Positions 32,901 to 41,560 of a stretch of 64,000 nucleotides of DNA are shown here, in pieces (within the stretch, counting starts at the first letter, position 1; the number at the start of each line of letters is the position of its first letter). The stretch lies in NCBI RefSeq assembly GCF_963678635.1, contig NC_087066.1:62176054-62240053 (forward strand), written 5' to 3'. The DNA is from Symsagittifera roscoffensis (lineage: Eukaryota; Xenacoelomorpha; Acoela; Convolutidae). Under the pieces are notes generated by a model, which did no database searches, was not told where the DNA came from, and was given only the letters and a program-made list of their open reading frames with translations. Position numbers and translations under genes: made by a program.

Positions 32901-35787
32901 GCCCTCGCGAATCAACATGGCCAAGTTGAAACTGGAAGGACAACTCGACGTGGTCGAGTACAGTCGAATAACTGTACCGGAATCGGTCCACATGGGAGAT
33001 CCGGCAGGGGGTTATGTGGAGATGTTGAAAGCGAGGAACTCCGCGAGAGGGCACCTGATGGCTTGGAGTGAAAAGCGGGCCATGCAAGAATATCTGAAAG
33101 GGCTTACGGAGAACTCTAACTTCAATCGAAGAGAGTATGGCACAGTAATGTCATCAGAAGCGAACGAAATTGGATTGGAAAAACTGCTAGAGATTTCTTG
33201 GAGGGCGGCCCTCCAGAAATACTTCGATGAGACGATGAATGCACCTGCGACGGTAGCAGCATACCTGGCTCTTCCTTGCGTGAGAACTGATCTGCAAGTA
33301 CGACTGGCTTGGTGCTTGATGGGCATCAAAAAGGCGGAGTATGAAGCCAGTAATGACTCGAAATCACGAGAACAGGAGCTAGAGTTAATGGAAGCTCTAC
33401 GAGCATTGATTTCGAAAGACGATTCAGCGATAGCATGGGCTAAGCGTAAGGATGCCCTTTGCTTTGTCAGGTTCGTGGTGGATCGCATCCCCACTCCTGT
33501 GTTGGGAGAATGTATAAAGATCATTCGGCAAAAGGGAGTTGATTGCGAAAGGAATTTCCTTAGGGCACTCCTAGAGCTATATCAGGACATGCCATTGACC
33601 GTGCCAAGCAAGGAGTCGAATGATATGGAAAGCTATCGCAAGTTGGAAGAGGTGAGAAGATACTCCAACAAAGAATTGAGAGTGAGCAGAGACTTGATTG
33701 AAGCGGCCAGAGGACAAAAGGAGTTTGCAACACTAGGGAAACTGAAGTCGTTCCAATATGTGTCTGGCATACCGGGGATGGCGTATAATCCCTTCGTGAA
33801 CGAAGAAGCCAGGGAAGCATACTTCGACTACGAGCAAGTCACAGTGCTCAACTTCTGGGTTGAACGGATTAAGGAAATTGGAATGTTGATGGTGGAACAA
33901 CCCAAGCTTGGAATTATTTTGGAAGAACGAGTAGTCGAGCCCTCGATTCCCGAGCTAAAAGGGCAAGTGAGTTTTGATTGTGGTTCTTGGGACGGTCCCT
34001 TGAAAACCAGTCTAGTAGTGATGTGGGAACTCATGAAACCTTCCTGGTGTCCCCATCCTAACGCAGGCTTAATCTGGGACATGACCGCGGATATCATGTT
34101 AGACCGGGATGATGATGCGAGTCTACATGATCTGGCCATGATACAACACCTGCTGGCCATGAGATTGACGAAGAAGAAGAGCAACCCGTCCACGGAGCTG
34201 TCCGAGGAAGGTACATCGAGTAATTGGTTGAAGCAAGGCACATGCTTGGCTCAACACAGTGGGATGGAAGGACATGTTTGTAACCTGGGACACTGCCTGA
34301 TTACGCTAAGCGAGCAGCATCGACAACTGGCACGATTGTACGGAAGATTGAGCATGTCAGATAAGAGTGCCATGGAGTTGGTCGCAGACTGCCATGGGGT
34401 GACGGACGTAAACCTGATCACAGCCTTGGGATTTTGCAGCATGACGAGTTCGATAGAATCGCTCGAGCGCTTGGAGCGTGCCCATGAGCTAGTGACGTCC
34501 CTCAGCGTGGAAATATTCCCTGGAGCATTACAGACAGAACAAAAGATTGGAGGCTGGCGAGAAGCCCTAGAGAATGAAATGAATCTGAAGGATAGTGAAG
34601 CCTATCACAGACCTACTGGTTCAAAATATATGGTGGGTTCAAGCTCAGCGCCGTATTGTAATAGCAAGTATCCTACGCACATGGTGGTGATGGATGCGAG
34701 GACGCAACAAGTGTTGGTTGACCAACTTTTCTCTGTGCCAAAGTGCGTGAGGTTGGCCAGAATGTCAGAGAGGTCATATGACTTGTTGGCAAAGATCTTT
34801 CGGGCAGTCCCGAAGAGATCCGAAGGCGAGTTGCAAGACGTTGTGGGTGAAGAGTTCATGAGACTGAACGAAGGCAACGTGAGTGAGTTCCAGAAACAGA
34901 AAGCGAGTGGAGCGTTACCTACTGAATTCCCCACCATAGAAGAGAAAGACGACCTACATAGAATTCTGATGGAAGTGGAACCGTTATTGGGAGCCTCAGG
35001 GTATCGGACCCGAAGGAACATAGTGAGAACCCATGGGGAGTATCCTTGCCACTGCTTAGCGCAGACGTTGTGGTACCCCAAACGCGGGAATCTGATCCTA
35101 GTATGGGACGTGGAGGAGTTGTACTCCACGGGGTTGCCCGATCAGAATCAACCAGTGTCAATCGTGGTGGTTAGCGCCATGCTAGCAGTGAGATGGTTGG
35201 AGGCTAATGCAGACACAAGTGAGCAGGAGACGGCCGTGCCGACTCCTGAACAGCTGAGCAACGTGAAAATGAGTAGTGAATTGGATCTTTTCAGAACCAC
35301 CTGCAAGGTTCTGAGAATACCTAAAGCCATTGAAAGAATATGGTCAAGGCAAAGATTGATGCCTTGGTTCCGTGCAGTGATGACATCTTGGATGTATGAA
35401 CGCGCGAAGCGTTACATGTCAAGGAATACGGAAGCCTATCAATCTTTCCAGCTAGATATAGGACCAGGAGCCTATAAGCGAGCATTCTTGACGCACAGAA
35501 ACGCGGTCACCACAGCGGTGAAGCGGGTAGCTGGAACGCCTTGTGTTACTGAAGATGAGAAGAAAGAGGTCTTAAGAGCTGACCTAGAACGAAACGTGAG
35601 CCTGTGTCTTCACAACAGCTTTTGCAGGAACCGGGAGCAGAAGGTGAATGTGGACTTGCTACCTTGTTGCAAACCGAGGCTGTTGGAACAGGAGGGTTGG
35701 GGCACGGCCCGCAACTCTCTGGACACGTTAGAGAAAGTTCTGGAAGACAGTGACGCTGAACATCAGGATGGAGAAATGATGGAGTGA
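26920..35787 (+). CDS. Giant 3' ORF of element 2 (2,955 aa) with SGNH-hydrolase domain; otherwise unknown
   Basis: I chose ATG 26920 because it is the first Met in the frame and has a purine at -3 (GAAATGG). The frame has no internal stop over 2,955 codons. The N-terminus (1-90) is helical, then comes a basic/Pro-rich stretch and a coiled coil (about 160-220). An SGNH/GDSL hydrolase domain spans about 395-565: IIGDS (Ser404), SFGGAS, GTND (Asn453), and DGVH (Asp547, His550). A second region at about 865-1030 repeats the layout at the same spacing (VVAGSD at 875, VVAGSND at 925) but lacks the Ser in place and the DxxH, so it looks degenerate. Then follow helical unknown regions, an acidic tract (about 1690-1760), a basic tract (about 1885-1925) and a Cys/His-containing segment (CLAQHSGMEGHVCNLGHC). 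It sits where env lies in other elements, but I see no signal peptide or membrane anchor. Confidence 0.85.
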   Translation: MGDTNELMEFLSASLGATLDEIYQRLIDCDFTREDPGLAMFVVALLNALGREGRGNRPTEVVLMLAFGESGTAERGRNRLMRWRRGEMSGHDLAREPGLGEQRDHRLGEMPLPVQPAQPLIGAKRQRDGPGPSHSVDSPTAAPPLKRVRVSEIEIQTSETIETLEKKERDQSELCAKLQEYRAIARERDEWKKKFEDLQVAYKEDEIKHLKELYMAKVSQVSPEILASMRSSEGSKDTRPRTTAQELCASRGPEVLDLRASKGPEAPQQTRPSASSQRFTIPDPSDTYLAPQFQESFNQVARAAMDEINRGTERTLARIVPSQRRDHSSNGSERATRSIACSAPGGVFEKSRVVDIRKNLMARHQFTQVPAEHPRACLNGMSWNPATNDQVIPPGSRHLIIGDSLVRDLNEIFVYGHTTILSFGGASVAQVIKMMEFQSEDHLDTLIIMLGTNDVSRAPVTPENKWEPLLVCLLNELKEKYRPKLVILCTIPPNPLVGTIAAHFMNGNVTRWNEMTRSLVRNNPGELRLLDLENMLRMTDHIELTRDGVHFNTQRGRHWINDVFQTQLREVEQESRATGSLARTNLTGGSRIRATVPESLANRLGPLATETVGAATVAPSSNVRDRLGTAPPPRPQSIGSRLGRSVEQNNRNNSQTASRRNDSPATTNPASTAGPSTSTVPAEGIESGSRLLWNRSDPSHWGQYKTDMSAKLNMNTLTCREDAMRMTGGESPTVSRLYRIPGVDWLLAEQEKFSSSTSLRHVDLDGLPHDNTFGPLNTRSLTDVRDRTRERTPPVRKGKFQTENKPNNKHHKMYRQFAKAPGQTPGEYSRDYPRTTTVVGDDKRYGNLKAPIGDGLFAAYDPLDMKAAKYLVVAGSDYLYTPRSLFWPDVIFLTAPKLDWGQAIGMMISVRRVVSMEPQVIVVAGSNDHLQSRGLLSRLTDGSIPSNEIIGEAIMTLLSAMAEVEAAARQRFTMNVVKVIFVLSPGYAALPEPLQFVYTMVTTIAEGIFNVIIPAPNRVVDPDNYYPSRSELPAVWADISSAIQRLRDCSTTRLVLDEVLGLELSNFARLLKLRPGVGDDHLLVQQVADDLWFRQMDQAENEQGRMIRKNMTSAEEDLMAMALRTKPHNNIWLYLSPRLCTLGEDAFEHAPAIIKEIHAYLKNLLNARELAGGKMLKLMQDVNTMSLDKFQADVLATKAQYERSDAILGGMGVGWTPSFLSTCYPRASRNLIASFVKDIRKLSIGLVLALYVTFGHENFVKGPANLFTQALADLRLDGLLTLIAMTYGRLGDLLVLLRYPEQLQGPSREFNAQLETASLKKMKDWRTLLLQYLLQQNRSVTGEDKVATNAGECKQYCGMPLLTDLAVMMRIDPLALVHGLREFVTVVYGPVMSFAFPDVQVKAYRNSVLYVNLVSVVDCSVLNWVEQSELRKLASDDRLFGRIAEPGWVLMDFNNYFKCRMGREDLSHIQFNPKLWNLRPVMKDTGEAVGVPQLPGAYAHAKENQQTWLPGSRPLPDQCHRYPPIRRMLLGVTSPIIAPHIGAARDAEKRMLKWSGGMEPRFISWNAAAAHTFDFSFPDAWSRKKIKALPSRRPEVSAETWNEVSSSADDLSRLKWSGEAKVVMLEVARESRGGSYITIEDLAPHGEELVEFLVDDELFYHAGDMAVPARPDSGIDARQGPSRPRPKPDADDDELMDQDDNDDGTGSKTEKPGETDLGALERDLLEYRFSEDDDGEVDGSLLLMAPSSFMSPTKEASADLSPIDPISQARECRSRDPQKLLYESPRRRKIEESMKISFLSTLPEEEWERYQMELEGKTGAIWSRVNFMEKSWDVIRRYGTQSIMKVGLNQPIMREVLEKIVSSMESDVLTESVTEDSADDQHVAKKLPVRRARKGLKRLKGKTGSRAMNPRVVKSRANAVVTSLTSAGRSGESGQGDSTTLTGGEKENLIPPMLLAGLTVTATRSKKTARTLADTKLEMEVISQCGSGGLEDYRPSRINMAKLKLEGQLDVVEYSRITVPESVHMGDPAGGYVEMLKARNSARGHLMAWSEKRAMQEYLKGLTENSNFNRREYGTVMSSEANEIGLEKLLEISWRAALQKYFDETMNAPATVAAYLALPCVRTDLQVRLAWCLMGIKKAEYEASNDSKSREQELELMEALRALISKDDSAIAWAKRKDALCFVRFVVDRIPTPVLGECIKIIRQKGVDCERNFLRALLELYQDMPLTVPSKESNDMESYRKLEEVRRYSNKELRVSRDLIEAARGQKEFATLGKLKSFQYVSGIPGMAYNPFVNEEAREAYFDYEQVTVLNFWVERIKEIGMLMVEQPKLGIILEERVVEPSIPELKGQVSFDCGSWDGPLKTSLVVMWELMKPSWCPHPNAGLIWDMTADIMLDRDDDASLHDLAMIQHLLAMRLTKKKSNPSTELSEEGTSSNWLKQGTCLAQHSGMEGHVCNLGHCLITLSEQHRQLARLYGRLSMSDKSAMELVADCHGVTDVNLITALGFCSMTSSIESLERLERAHELVTSLSVEIFPGALQTEQKIGGWREALENEMNLKDSEAYHRPTGSKYMVGSSSAPYCNSKYPTHMVVMDARTQQVLVDQLFSVPKCVRLARMSERSYDLLAKIFRAVPKRSEGELQDVVGEEFMRLNEGNVSEFQKQKASGALPTEFPTIEEKDDLHRILMEVEPLLGASGYRTRRNIVRTHGEYPCHCLAQTLWYPKRGNLILVWDVEELYSTGLPDQNQPVSIVVVSAMLAVRWLEANADTSEQETAVPTPEQLSNVKMSSELDLFRTTCKVLRIPKAIERIWSRQRLMPWFRAVMTSWMYERAKRYMSRNTEAYQSFQLDIGPGAYKRAFLTHRNAVTTAVKRVAGTPCVTEDEKKEVLRADLERNVSLCLHNSFCRNREQKVNVDLLPCCKPRLLEQEGWGTARNSLDTLEKVLEDSDAEHQDGEMME

Positions 35788-36537
35788 AGATGACCAAAGA
35801 AGAGAAGAGAAGGAGAGAAAAACTTGATTGTATTTGTGTGCTAAAACTTAAACCAATCAACCAAGTTTTGATTATTGAACTTGTTAAACTTTTTGTTTTG
35901 ATTTAGTTTGGTCAGACCAAACTTTGAAAATTGTTGCAATTGTTAAAATTGTTGAAATTGTTGATTTTAGTTACTACTATCTATGTATGTATATAAGGAG
36001 CATAGGTGAGTATATTTACCTATTTATTCCCGACTGAAGTTTTTAACCTGTGTAAGACACAAATTCACTGTGTGGCGACATGGTAAGTTTGAGTAAACTC
36101 GCTCGGGAAGGGTGGGTAACTCAAGAACTTTCCTAGCCACAGAGTTTCTTAGTTTTAATATTGAAAGGACCGCATAAATGACTGATTATACTTGGTGAGT
36201 GAAGTTAAGTTAATTTTAACGGGTGCGTGGCCGTGCCACGTCCCACTTTTTAATCACAAAGAGCGAAAAGAAGTTTTATAACAAGACGACGTAAGTAGTC
36301 AGAAAAGAAATTTTATCTAGGACACTCCTCATGGTGCAAATTTTGTGAAAATGTTGAAAGGCAGTGAGATGTAGTACGATGCCATTTGTGAACACGTAGT
36401 GAGTTGAAGTGGAGTAGATAAATTTCATTTTCTTATGCGATTTGTAAGATTGGTTACAGAAAACTGGATACCTACTTGGCGATAACCCGGTGTTGTGCGA
36501 TCAATAGGGACATTGATGGAGACTTGTCCGGGGAGTA
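35788..36537 (+). other. 3' non-coding region and polypurine tract of element 2
   Basis: AT-rich sequence with no gene. The last bases before the LTR read TTGTCCGGGGAGTA (36524-36537), the likely plus-strand primer. It is short for a PPT, but its core recurs inside the element. Confidence 0.6.
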
Positions 36538-37421
36538 TGTGCCATTCTGCCAGATGACACAGCATAACCTTCCCGCGACAGAAATAAAAGTGACTAAAGG
36601 CCTTATGAACAGAAAAGTGTTGCGACGGAGGGTCAGAATGTTCTAGAATTTTTATTTTTAAAATTTCGATCGGAAGAAGAACATTTCTGAGAAATAGAAA
36701 AAAGACGGCCATTTTGAATAAAAAAGACGAAAATCAGAACCACGATATAGATTGTGAAGAACAGTTGTATCAGAGACAGAAAAACACGGAGCCTCTTATC
36801 GTGGCAAAAACACACGATAAGGACCTTAGCGACAGATATTCGTGGAGACGGAGGCTTCAGTGGGGGGAAGAGAAATACCACGGAACCCTCCCGGGACACG
36901 AAATATAGGAGATAAGAGTGTTATCTCAAGAAAATCACGGGAGCGGAGGCTTGGTCCCCCAGAGACTGTTATATGTGAAGGGACTGTGAAAACTGACTAT
37001 AACAGCTGCTGTAATGTCCTAGATCTTAATTAACACCGTTATTATTTAATATTTCAGAGCATGAGTAGATAGAAAAAGGAAAGGGTCAATCCATCTCCAA
37101 TGGATTTAATATAAAACTGTCACACAAAAACATATAAAAATAGGTTGTTCGAGCCGTGTTTTTAATGACAATCACGTAGTCTGAGGATCCGAGACTCAGC
37201 TATGTGGTTGTGTTCGCATGCAAACGAAAGCTGATCAAAAGTCGTTTGACTGATGGCCTAAAAATGGTAACTTTTTACTTTGCCCTAAACAGACCAGAAA
37301 ATCAACTGGCAAGGTCGAGACGGTGAAAAACGAGTGGAATTAAGGTAACTGACGCCTGCCAGTCGTTGATAGGTACTTTTTCTACGCTCCGTCGCTGTGT
37401 GATATTTGGGCGAATGTTACA
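36538..37421 (+). repeat. 3' LTR of element 2
   Basis: It matches 13322-14205 at a constant offset of 23216, with no difference seen. The HSE-like site is at 36635-36649. TTA follows it, as TTA precedes the 5' LTR. Confidence 0.95.
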
Positions 37422-38018
37422 TTATTGATGCGTATACGTCATCGGATATTTTTCCGCATCTTAGATGATACCAGTTTCGGCAACTCTCGCATTCAACCCC
37501 CTTTGATCTATATGTGACTTTCCTGCTGCAACATGGGCACAAGCCGTTTTTGTCATTAATTTGCTGTACCCCCGTTCCCACCGGTATTTGTTGTCGTAGA
37601 GCAAATTCGTATTCTTTCAGCCATAAGTTTGCCAGAATTACAGCGAGGGACGCGCCCATTGCTAAACCATCAACTTGTACATACCATGAATCATTACACT
37701 TGAAATATACTTTGCTGACCGCCATATTCAAAAGCCTTTTCATGGTTGCTCTTTGAATTTCAGGAGGAGACTCCTGGCTGTACAGCTTCTGTAAAGCAAT
37801 TTCAATTGCCTCCTTCAGGGGAACGTTGGTGTACAAACTTTTCACATCAAGAGATATTATGGTTTCATCCGGATCTAGAGCAATGTTTTCTATTTTTTCT
37901 CTAGCCTCTTTAGTATTGGTTTATATATTTGCTCCATCGATGTTGTCAAAAAACTTTGCAAGCATTTTGTTAAGATTCTCATACGAGCTGCCGGGAAGTG
38001 ATAGTACAGGTCGTAGGG
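37422..38018 (-). pseudogene. PLE reverse transcriptase N-terminal part with PHD finger
   Basis: Reading leftward from 38018, the frame starts with PLRPVLS (RT) and continues with SLDVKSLYTNVP (motif A region) and DGLAMGASLAVILANLWL (motif B). Then, in place of the short link to YLDD, comes a zinc finger: LCPCC, VECESCRNWYHLRC. Its last pair of Cys (WYCESC) lies across the element 2 insertion at about 13295. The pattern Cys4-His-Cys3 with a Trp before the last pair is that of a PHD finger. A TAA at about 37920 interrupts the frame upstream of motif A, so the copy is dead apart from the insertion. The usual N-terminal PLE region is missing. Confidence 0.82.
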
Positions 38019-38035
38019 GTTTAATGTTAGTCAGT

Positions 38036-39160
38036 TTTAATAACAAGAACAAGTTTTTACTCTAGACTGTAAGTTCTCGTGAACCATTGGGACACTCTAG
38101 CTGTCCACCTTTCCACCGAAGGTTCACTCTGGTCCAGTTAATAATAGTACTCCAGTCACAACAATCCAGTTCGTGGGAATGCGCTCGTCTCTGTTTCAGA
38201 TGGGACAGCTCTACTCTCGATTATTATTGCTACTGAAATTGCGAATAGCAATTTCCCACTGATTTTTCTAGCAACTTTCCCGCGATTGTCACTCGATCGT
38301 TCTGACTTCTCTTTTCTGATTTTCAGTTATCGCGAGAAAATCGTGCATGACAGGTTCCATTCGAAATTTTGAAAAATTAAATTTCACTCCAAAATCAAGT
38401 GTTTTTTGCTTCTCTCAAGGTCAAACTTCCGAATATGACTGACTGGCACAATACTTTGTATAAGGGGGTGCAGATCGCTACGCAAAGTTCAATTTATCGA
38501 CAACTCCATAAGCGCTATTGTAGAGGAAGGACGGCTAAGATAAATGAAAATTATGACGATGCATTTAATGCTGATTTATGACTTCATTGCTGATATATAT
38601 GCATTTTTATATCGCTGGTATGGCCCTATCCAGCTTGTGCACTTACCGTAACTAAATGGAAGGGCCCCTTTTGTAATTTAGTTTTTTAACTAGGGGTGTG
38701 TTGTCGTCCGCAATCGTTGTGATAGTGGTGTTTTCTTGAAACTCTATTGGGATACTTATGTCATTGCATGCGGAATTATGCAAGAACGGTGCGCCGATAG
38801 TTCCTTGGGGCACTCCTTGGTTGGTACATGGCTGGGTCGATTTGTCATTGTTGAGTGTAGTGTAGTGGGCTCTTTTTTGATGAAATCCACGTACCAGTTT
38901 GTTATATAGGGGTTCAAATTAGATTGCAGAGCGCACAGACCGCACAGAATTTAGAGCGCACAGACCGCTCTGCTGTGTCGCAGAGCGCACAGAACTTAAA
39001 ATAATATCAGAGCTTCTATTAAACAAATTCTCCTCTTCTGTTATCGTTTGTCTTCATTTTCAGATCAGTGAAGTAGCTGGTGTATACAAATGGTTGTCTT
39101 CGCCAATTCTCCGACCTAGCTAAAGCCGTTGGCTTTTTTGTTGTCTATGGGGATGTAAAA
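38036..39160. other. Spacer upstream of the ABCA gene
   Basis: Apart from a LINE remnant (38682-38917, minus) there is a short cluster of AGAGCGCACAGA repeats at about 38930-38995. A promoter for the ABCA gene could lie here, but I see no clear TATA box or other defining site. Confidence 0.4.
38682..38917 (-). pseudogene. LINE-type reverse transcriptase remnant
   Basis: Translating the minus strand gives HYTTLNNDKSTQPCTNQGVPQG, then an IGAPFL segment and, about 35 residues on, an ADDN box. QGVPQG and A/YADD are the motif B and C signatures of non-LTR retrotransposon RT (Jockey/CR1-like in style). Only about 75 codons survive; no ends or poly-A are recognised. Confidence 0.7.
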
Positions 39161-39226
39161 ATGGGATTTTTTCACCAATTGAAGTTGCTGCTATGGAAAA
39201 ATTACACTGTGAAAAGGCGCCACCCA
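39161..39226 (+). CDS. ABCA transporter, coding exon 1
   Basis: This exon starts at an ATG in good context (AAAATGG) and encodes MGFFHQLKLLLWKNYTVKRR plus two residues. LLLWKN at the very N-terminus is characteristic of ABCA1/ABCA4-type full transporters. It ends in phase 0 at CCA|GTAAGA and joins exon 2 directly. A tiny upstream ATG (ATG GGG ATG TAA) overlaps the start. Confidence 0.85.
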
Positions 39227-39550
39227 GTAAGAAATGTTATTATAGCTTAAATTGTGGGAGCTGTTGCTTATTAGAGGATATACTGGGCTGAATATGTAAT
39301 ATATAAGAAATTAAATCATCAGGAAATGGTGTGTGGAACAGCATTTTTATAATAGAACAAGATCAGATGTTGTTTTTCGCTATTTTTTTCTGTGAATCAA
39401 AGCAAACTTCGTGAACTCCGGAAATCATTTGATTATCCGATGAATACCTTTTGAACCTCTCTTCTCTGAAGTCTTTATGTCTCCTCAATCAAAATAAAAC
39501 CCCTTTTGCGCCGTAAAATTTTCTATTTTAATTATTTACATCATTTACAG

Positions 39551-39929
39551 CTCGTTTTGTTGGCCGAACTGACTATACCTCTTGTCATCTTCTTCGTTTT
39601 GGTTGGGATCAGACTGAGAGAGGAGCCGAGGCACTACAGGTCATTAAACACATACAAGCAGCCTCTCCCATCGGCCGGTCTGCTACCGTTTCTAAACAAA
39701 TTCTGCCCAGGCGGAGAGACAAACAGAGTCTCAATGTTTGCCGATCTAATAGGTGTCCTGTCATCATTGCATGCCAATAATTCACTTTTGGTAGAACAGA
39801 GTTCTCAAGAGAAGTCAGAATTGGACGGACAAAAGGAGACCTCGATCAATGGTTCGAGCGTTGGAAGAGAAAAAGATGCATTTCTCTGGGTACAGGATCC
39901 AGTCGGCGACCTGGAGCTGTTTAATTCAA
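39551..39929 (+). CDS. ABCA transporter, exon 2 (first membrane helix, start of extracellular domain 1)
   Basis: The acceptor is TTTACAG at 39550. It encodes the first transmembrane helix (LTIPLVIFFVLVGIRL), then the conserved PSAGLLPFLNKFCPGG, like PSAGTLPW of ABCA1, and the start of the large extracellular loop. It ends at CAA|GTATGT with one base over, which the next exon at 43172 completes (A + AT). Confidence 0.9.
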
Positions 39930-39959
39930 GTATGTTACCCTGTTATTACACTGGCGTAA

Positions 39960-40250
39960 TGTAATAGTACGACTATTCTTTTTTCAAGCTAAGTCGCAAA
40001 TATTGGTGCCACTTTTGGGGCACCTTTACAGCTTGATAGCATTTGCTTTCAAATCCGATTGGTAATAAGTTAACTCAATTGATGCATTTTTTATTCATCC
40101 AATGAACTGAAAAAATCTTATTTCTTGCGAAAATGTTAAAACAATACAAACTCGATTGCAGAATTTTCCCGACTCAATATATCTCGCAATATTTTTGGAA
40201 TGCATAATTTGGCTTTCTGCTTCCAATTTATTACATGCGAAGGAGGTATG
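39960..40250. repeat. Dispersed intronic repeat, family B fragment
   Basis: AAGTCGCAAATATTGGTGCCAC through the GATGCATTTTT-CATCCAATGAAC block is shared with copies at 51130-51650, 52190-52615 and 54735-55345. Here it is a partial copy in intron 2. Confidence 0.65.
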
Positions 40251-40336
40251 GATGCCTTTAGTTTGTTATATCTATTATATATTTAAATGCGGGCTTGACT
40301 ATCTCGGCATTTTTAAAGTTTTTTCAACGTATTATT

Positions 40337-41560
40337 TTGTAGTTTTCGAGATATGACGTTTTTTGTGATTTTTTTTCAAAAGTTTTCAAAATTTGAAAGT
40401 GCCAACCCAATATTTGGCGGCTATAGAGTACTCTCAGGGGTTTTAAATCTTCCCACAAATGTGACTGCTCAAATCCTTGTAGTTTTCGAGATATGAATTT
40501 TTGTGTGATTTTTTAAAAAAAAATTCAGAAATGTTAGTTTATTTTTTTCAGAATTTGAAAGTCTCGACCTTGTAGTTGGCGGGTATAGAGTACTCTCAGG
40601 GATTGCGAATCTTGCTTCCAATTATGACTGCTCAAATCCTTGTAATTTTCGAGATATGACGTTTTGTGTGATTTTTTAAAAAAAGTTTCAGAAATTTTAG
40701 ATTAATTTTTTTTTTTCAGAATTTGAAAGTCTCGACCCTGTAGTTGGCGGGTATAGAGTACTCTCAGGGGTGGTGAATCTTACCTCCAAATATGACTGCT
40801 CAAACCCTTGTAGTTTTCGAGATATGAAGTTTTGTGTGATTTTTTAAAAAAATTTCAGAAATTATAGTTTTTTTTTTCTTCAGAATTTGAAATTCTCAAC
40901 TTTGTAATTGGGTACTGTAAGGGTACTCTCAGGAAATTCATGTTGCAAGTTTTGCGTGCAAATGCGACTGCTCAAATGCTTTTAGTTTCTGAGATGTGAC
41001 GTTTGTAATGTTTTTTTTTAATGTTCAAAGAAATTAGATATAAAAAATTTGAACTTTCCATCGCTATAGTGAGGCTTTGTCAGGTTAATCCTAGGGTTTG
41101 CGAGTTTTTGCTTCAAATATAACTGCCTAAATCCACGTAGTTTTTGAGATATGACGTTTTTTATAATTTTTTCAATAAAATTTTTAGAAAACCTAAATTT
41201 GATTTTTTTTTTCTTCAAAATTTGGAATTTCTAACCCTGAAGTTGGGGGGTTTTAGAGTACTCTCAGCGGTTGCGAATCTTGCCTTCAAATATGAGTGCT
41301 CTTTTTTTGCGATGGCACTTTTCTTGGATTTGAAGTTCACAACCCTTGCGTCCAAATGCGACTGCTCAATTACTTTTAGTTCCCGAAAAAATGACGTCAG
41401 AAATTGACATTTTTGTCATTTTAAAAAATTTCAACGAACTTAGATATGAAAAAAATGGCAAAATTGTATGGTTTTTTCAAAATTTGAATTAAAATAAACT
41501 TGAATAACAAAAGAGTACTCTATTGATATTACCATCCCTGTAATCGGGTGCTGTCAGAGT
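40337..41560. repeat. Diverged tandem array, about 160-bp unit, in ABCA intron 2
   Basis: The anchor TAGTTTTCGAGATATGACG recurs at about 40340, 40480, 40641, 40808, 40978, 41137 and 41373. Each is followed by a TTTT-rich stretch, AGAATTTGAAAGT, TATAGAGTACTCTCAGG and a GACTGCTCAAA block. Units are 75-90% alike and decay to the right. Confidence 0.85.

Larger units (their letters stand above)
13322..37421 (+). mobile_element. Element 2: giant (24.1 kb) Ty3/gypsy-type LTR retrotransposon
   Basis: It is bounded by 884-bp direct repeats, 13322-14205 and 36538-37421, that start TGTG and end TTACA. I found no difference between them when comparing line by line. TTA lies on both outer sides. Removing the element and one TTA puts the interrupted PLE frame back in phase, so a 3-bp target duplication fits. 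Internally there is a PBS, a structured leader, gag-pol, a macro-domain frame, a 2,955-codon ORF and a short purine tract before the 3' LTR. Identical LTRs imply recent insertion, yet gag-pol has two stop codons. Confidence 0.95.
11963..38018 (-). mobile_element. 5'-truncated Penelope-like element, split by element 2
   Basis: The two halves (11963-13321 and 37422-38018, about 1.95 kb together) encode the RT palm, an internal PHD-type finger, the RT C-terminal part and a GIY-YIG endonuclease. The 17-base sequence GTTTAATGTTAGTCAGT flanks both ends, at 11946-11962 and 38019-38035. PLE homology (PLRPVLS) begins exactly where the right copy ends, which supports a target-site duplication of a 5'-truncated insertion. 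Element 2 (13322-37421) is nested inside. Confidence 0.75.

Noticed and set aside
26920-35787. Envelope glycoprotein
   Set aside because: Despite its env-like position there is no signal peptide, membrane anchor or Cys-rich ectodomain that I can see.
38399-38581. 60-codon open frame upstream of the ABCA gene
   Set aside because: Low complexity, no domain, and no sign of conservation or splicing.
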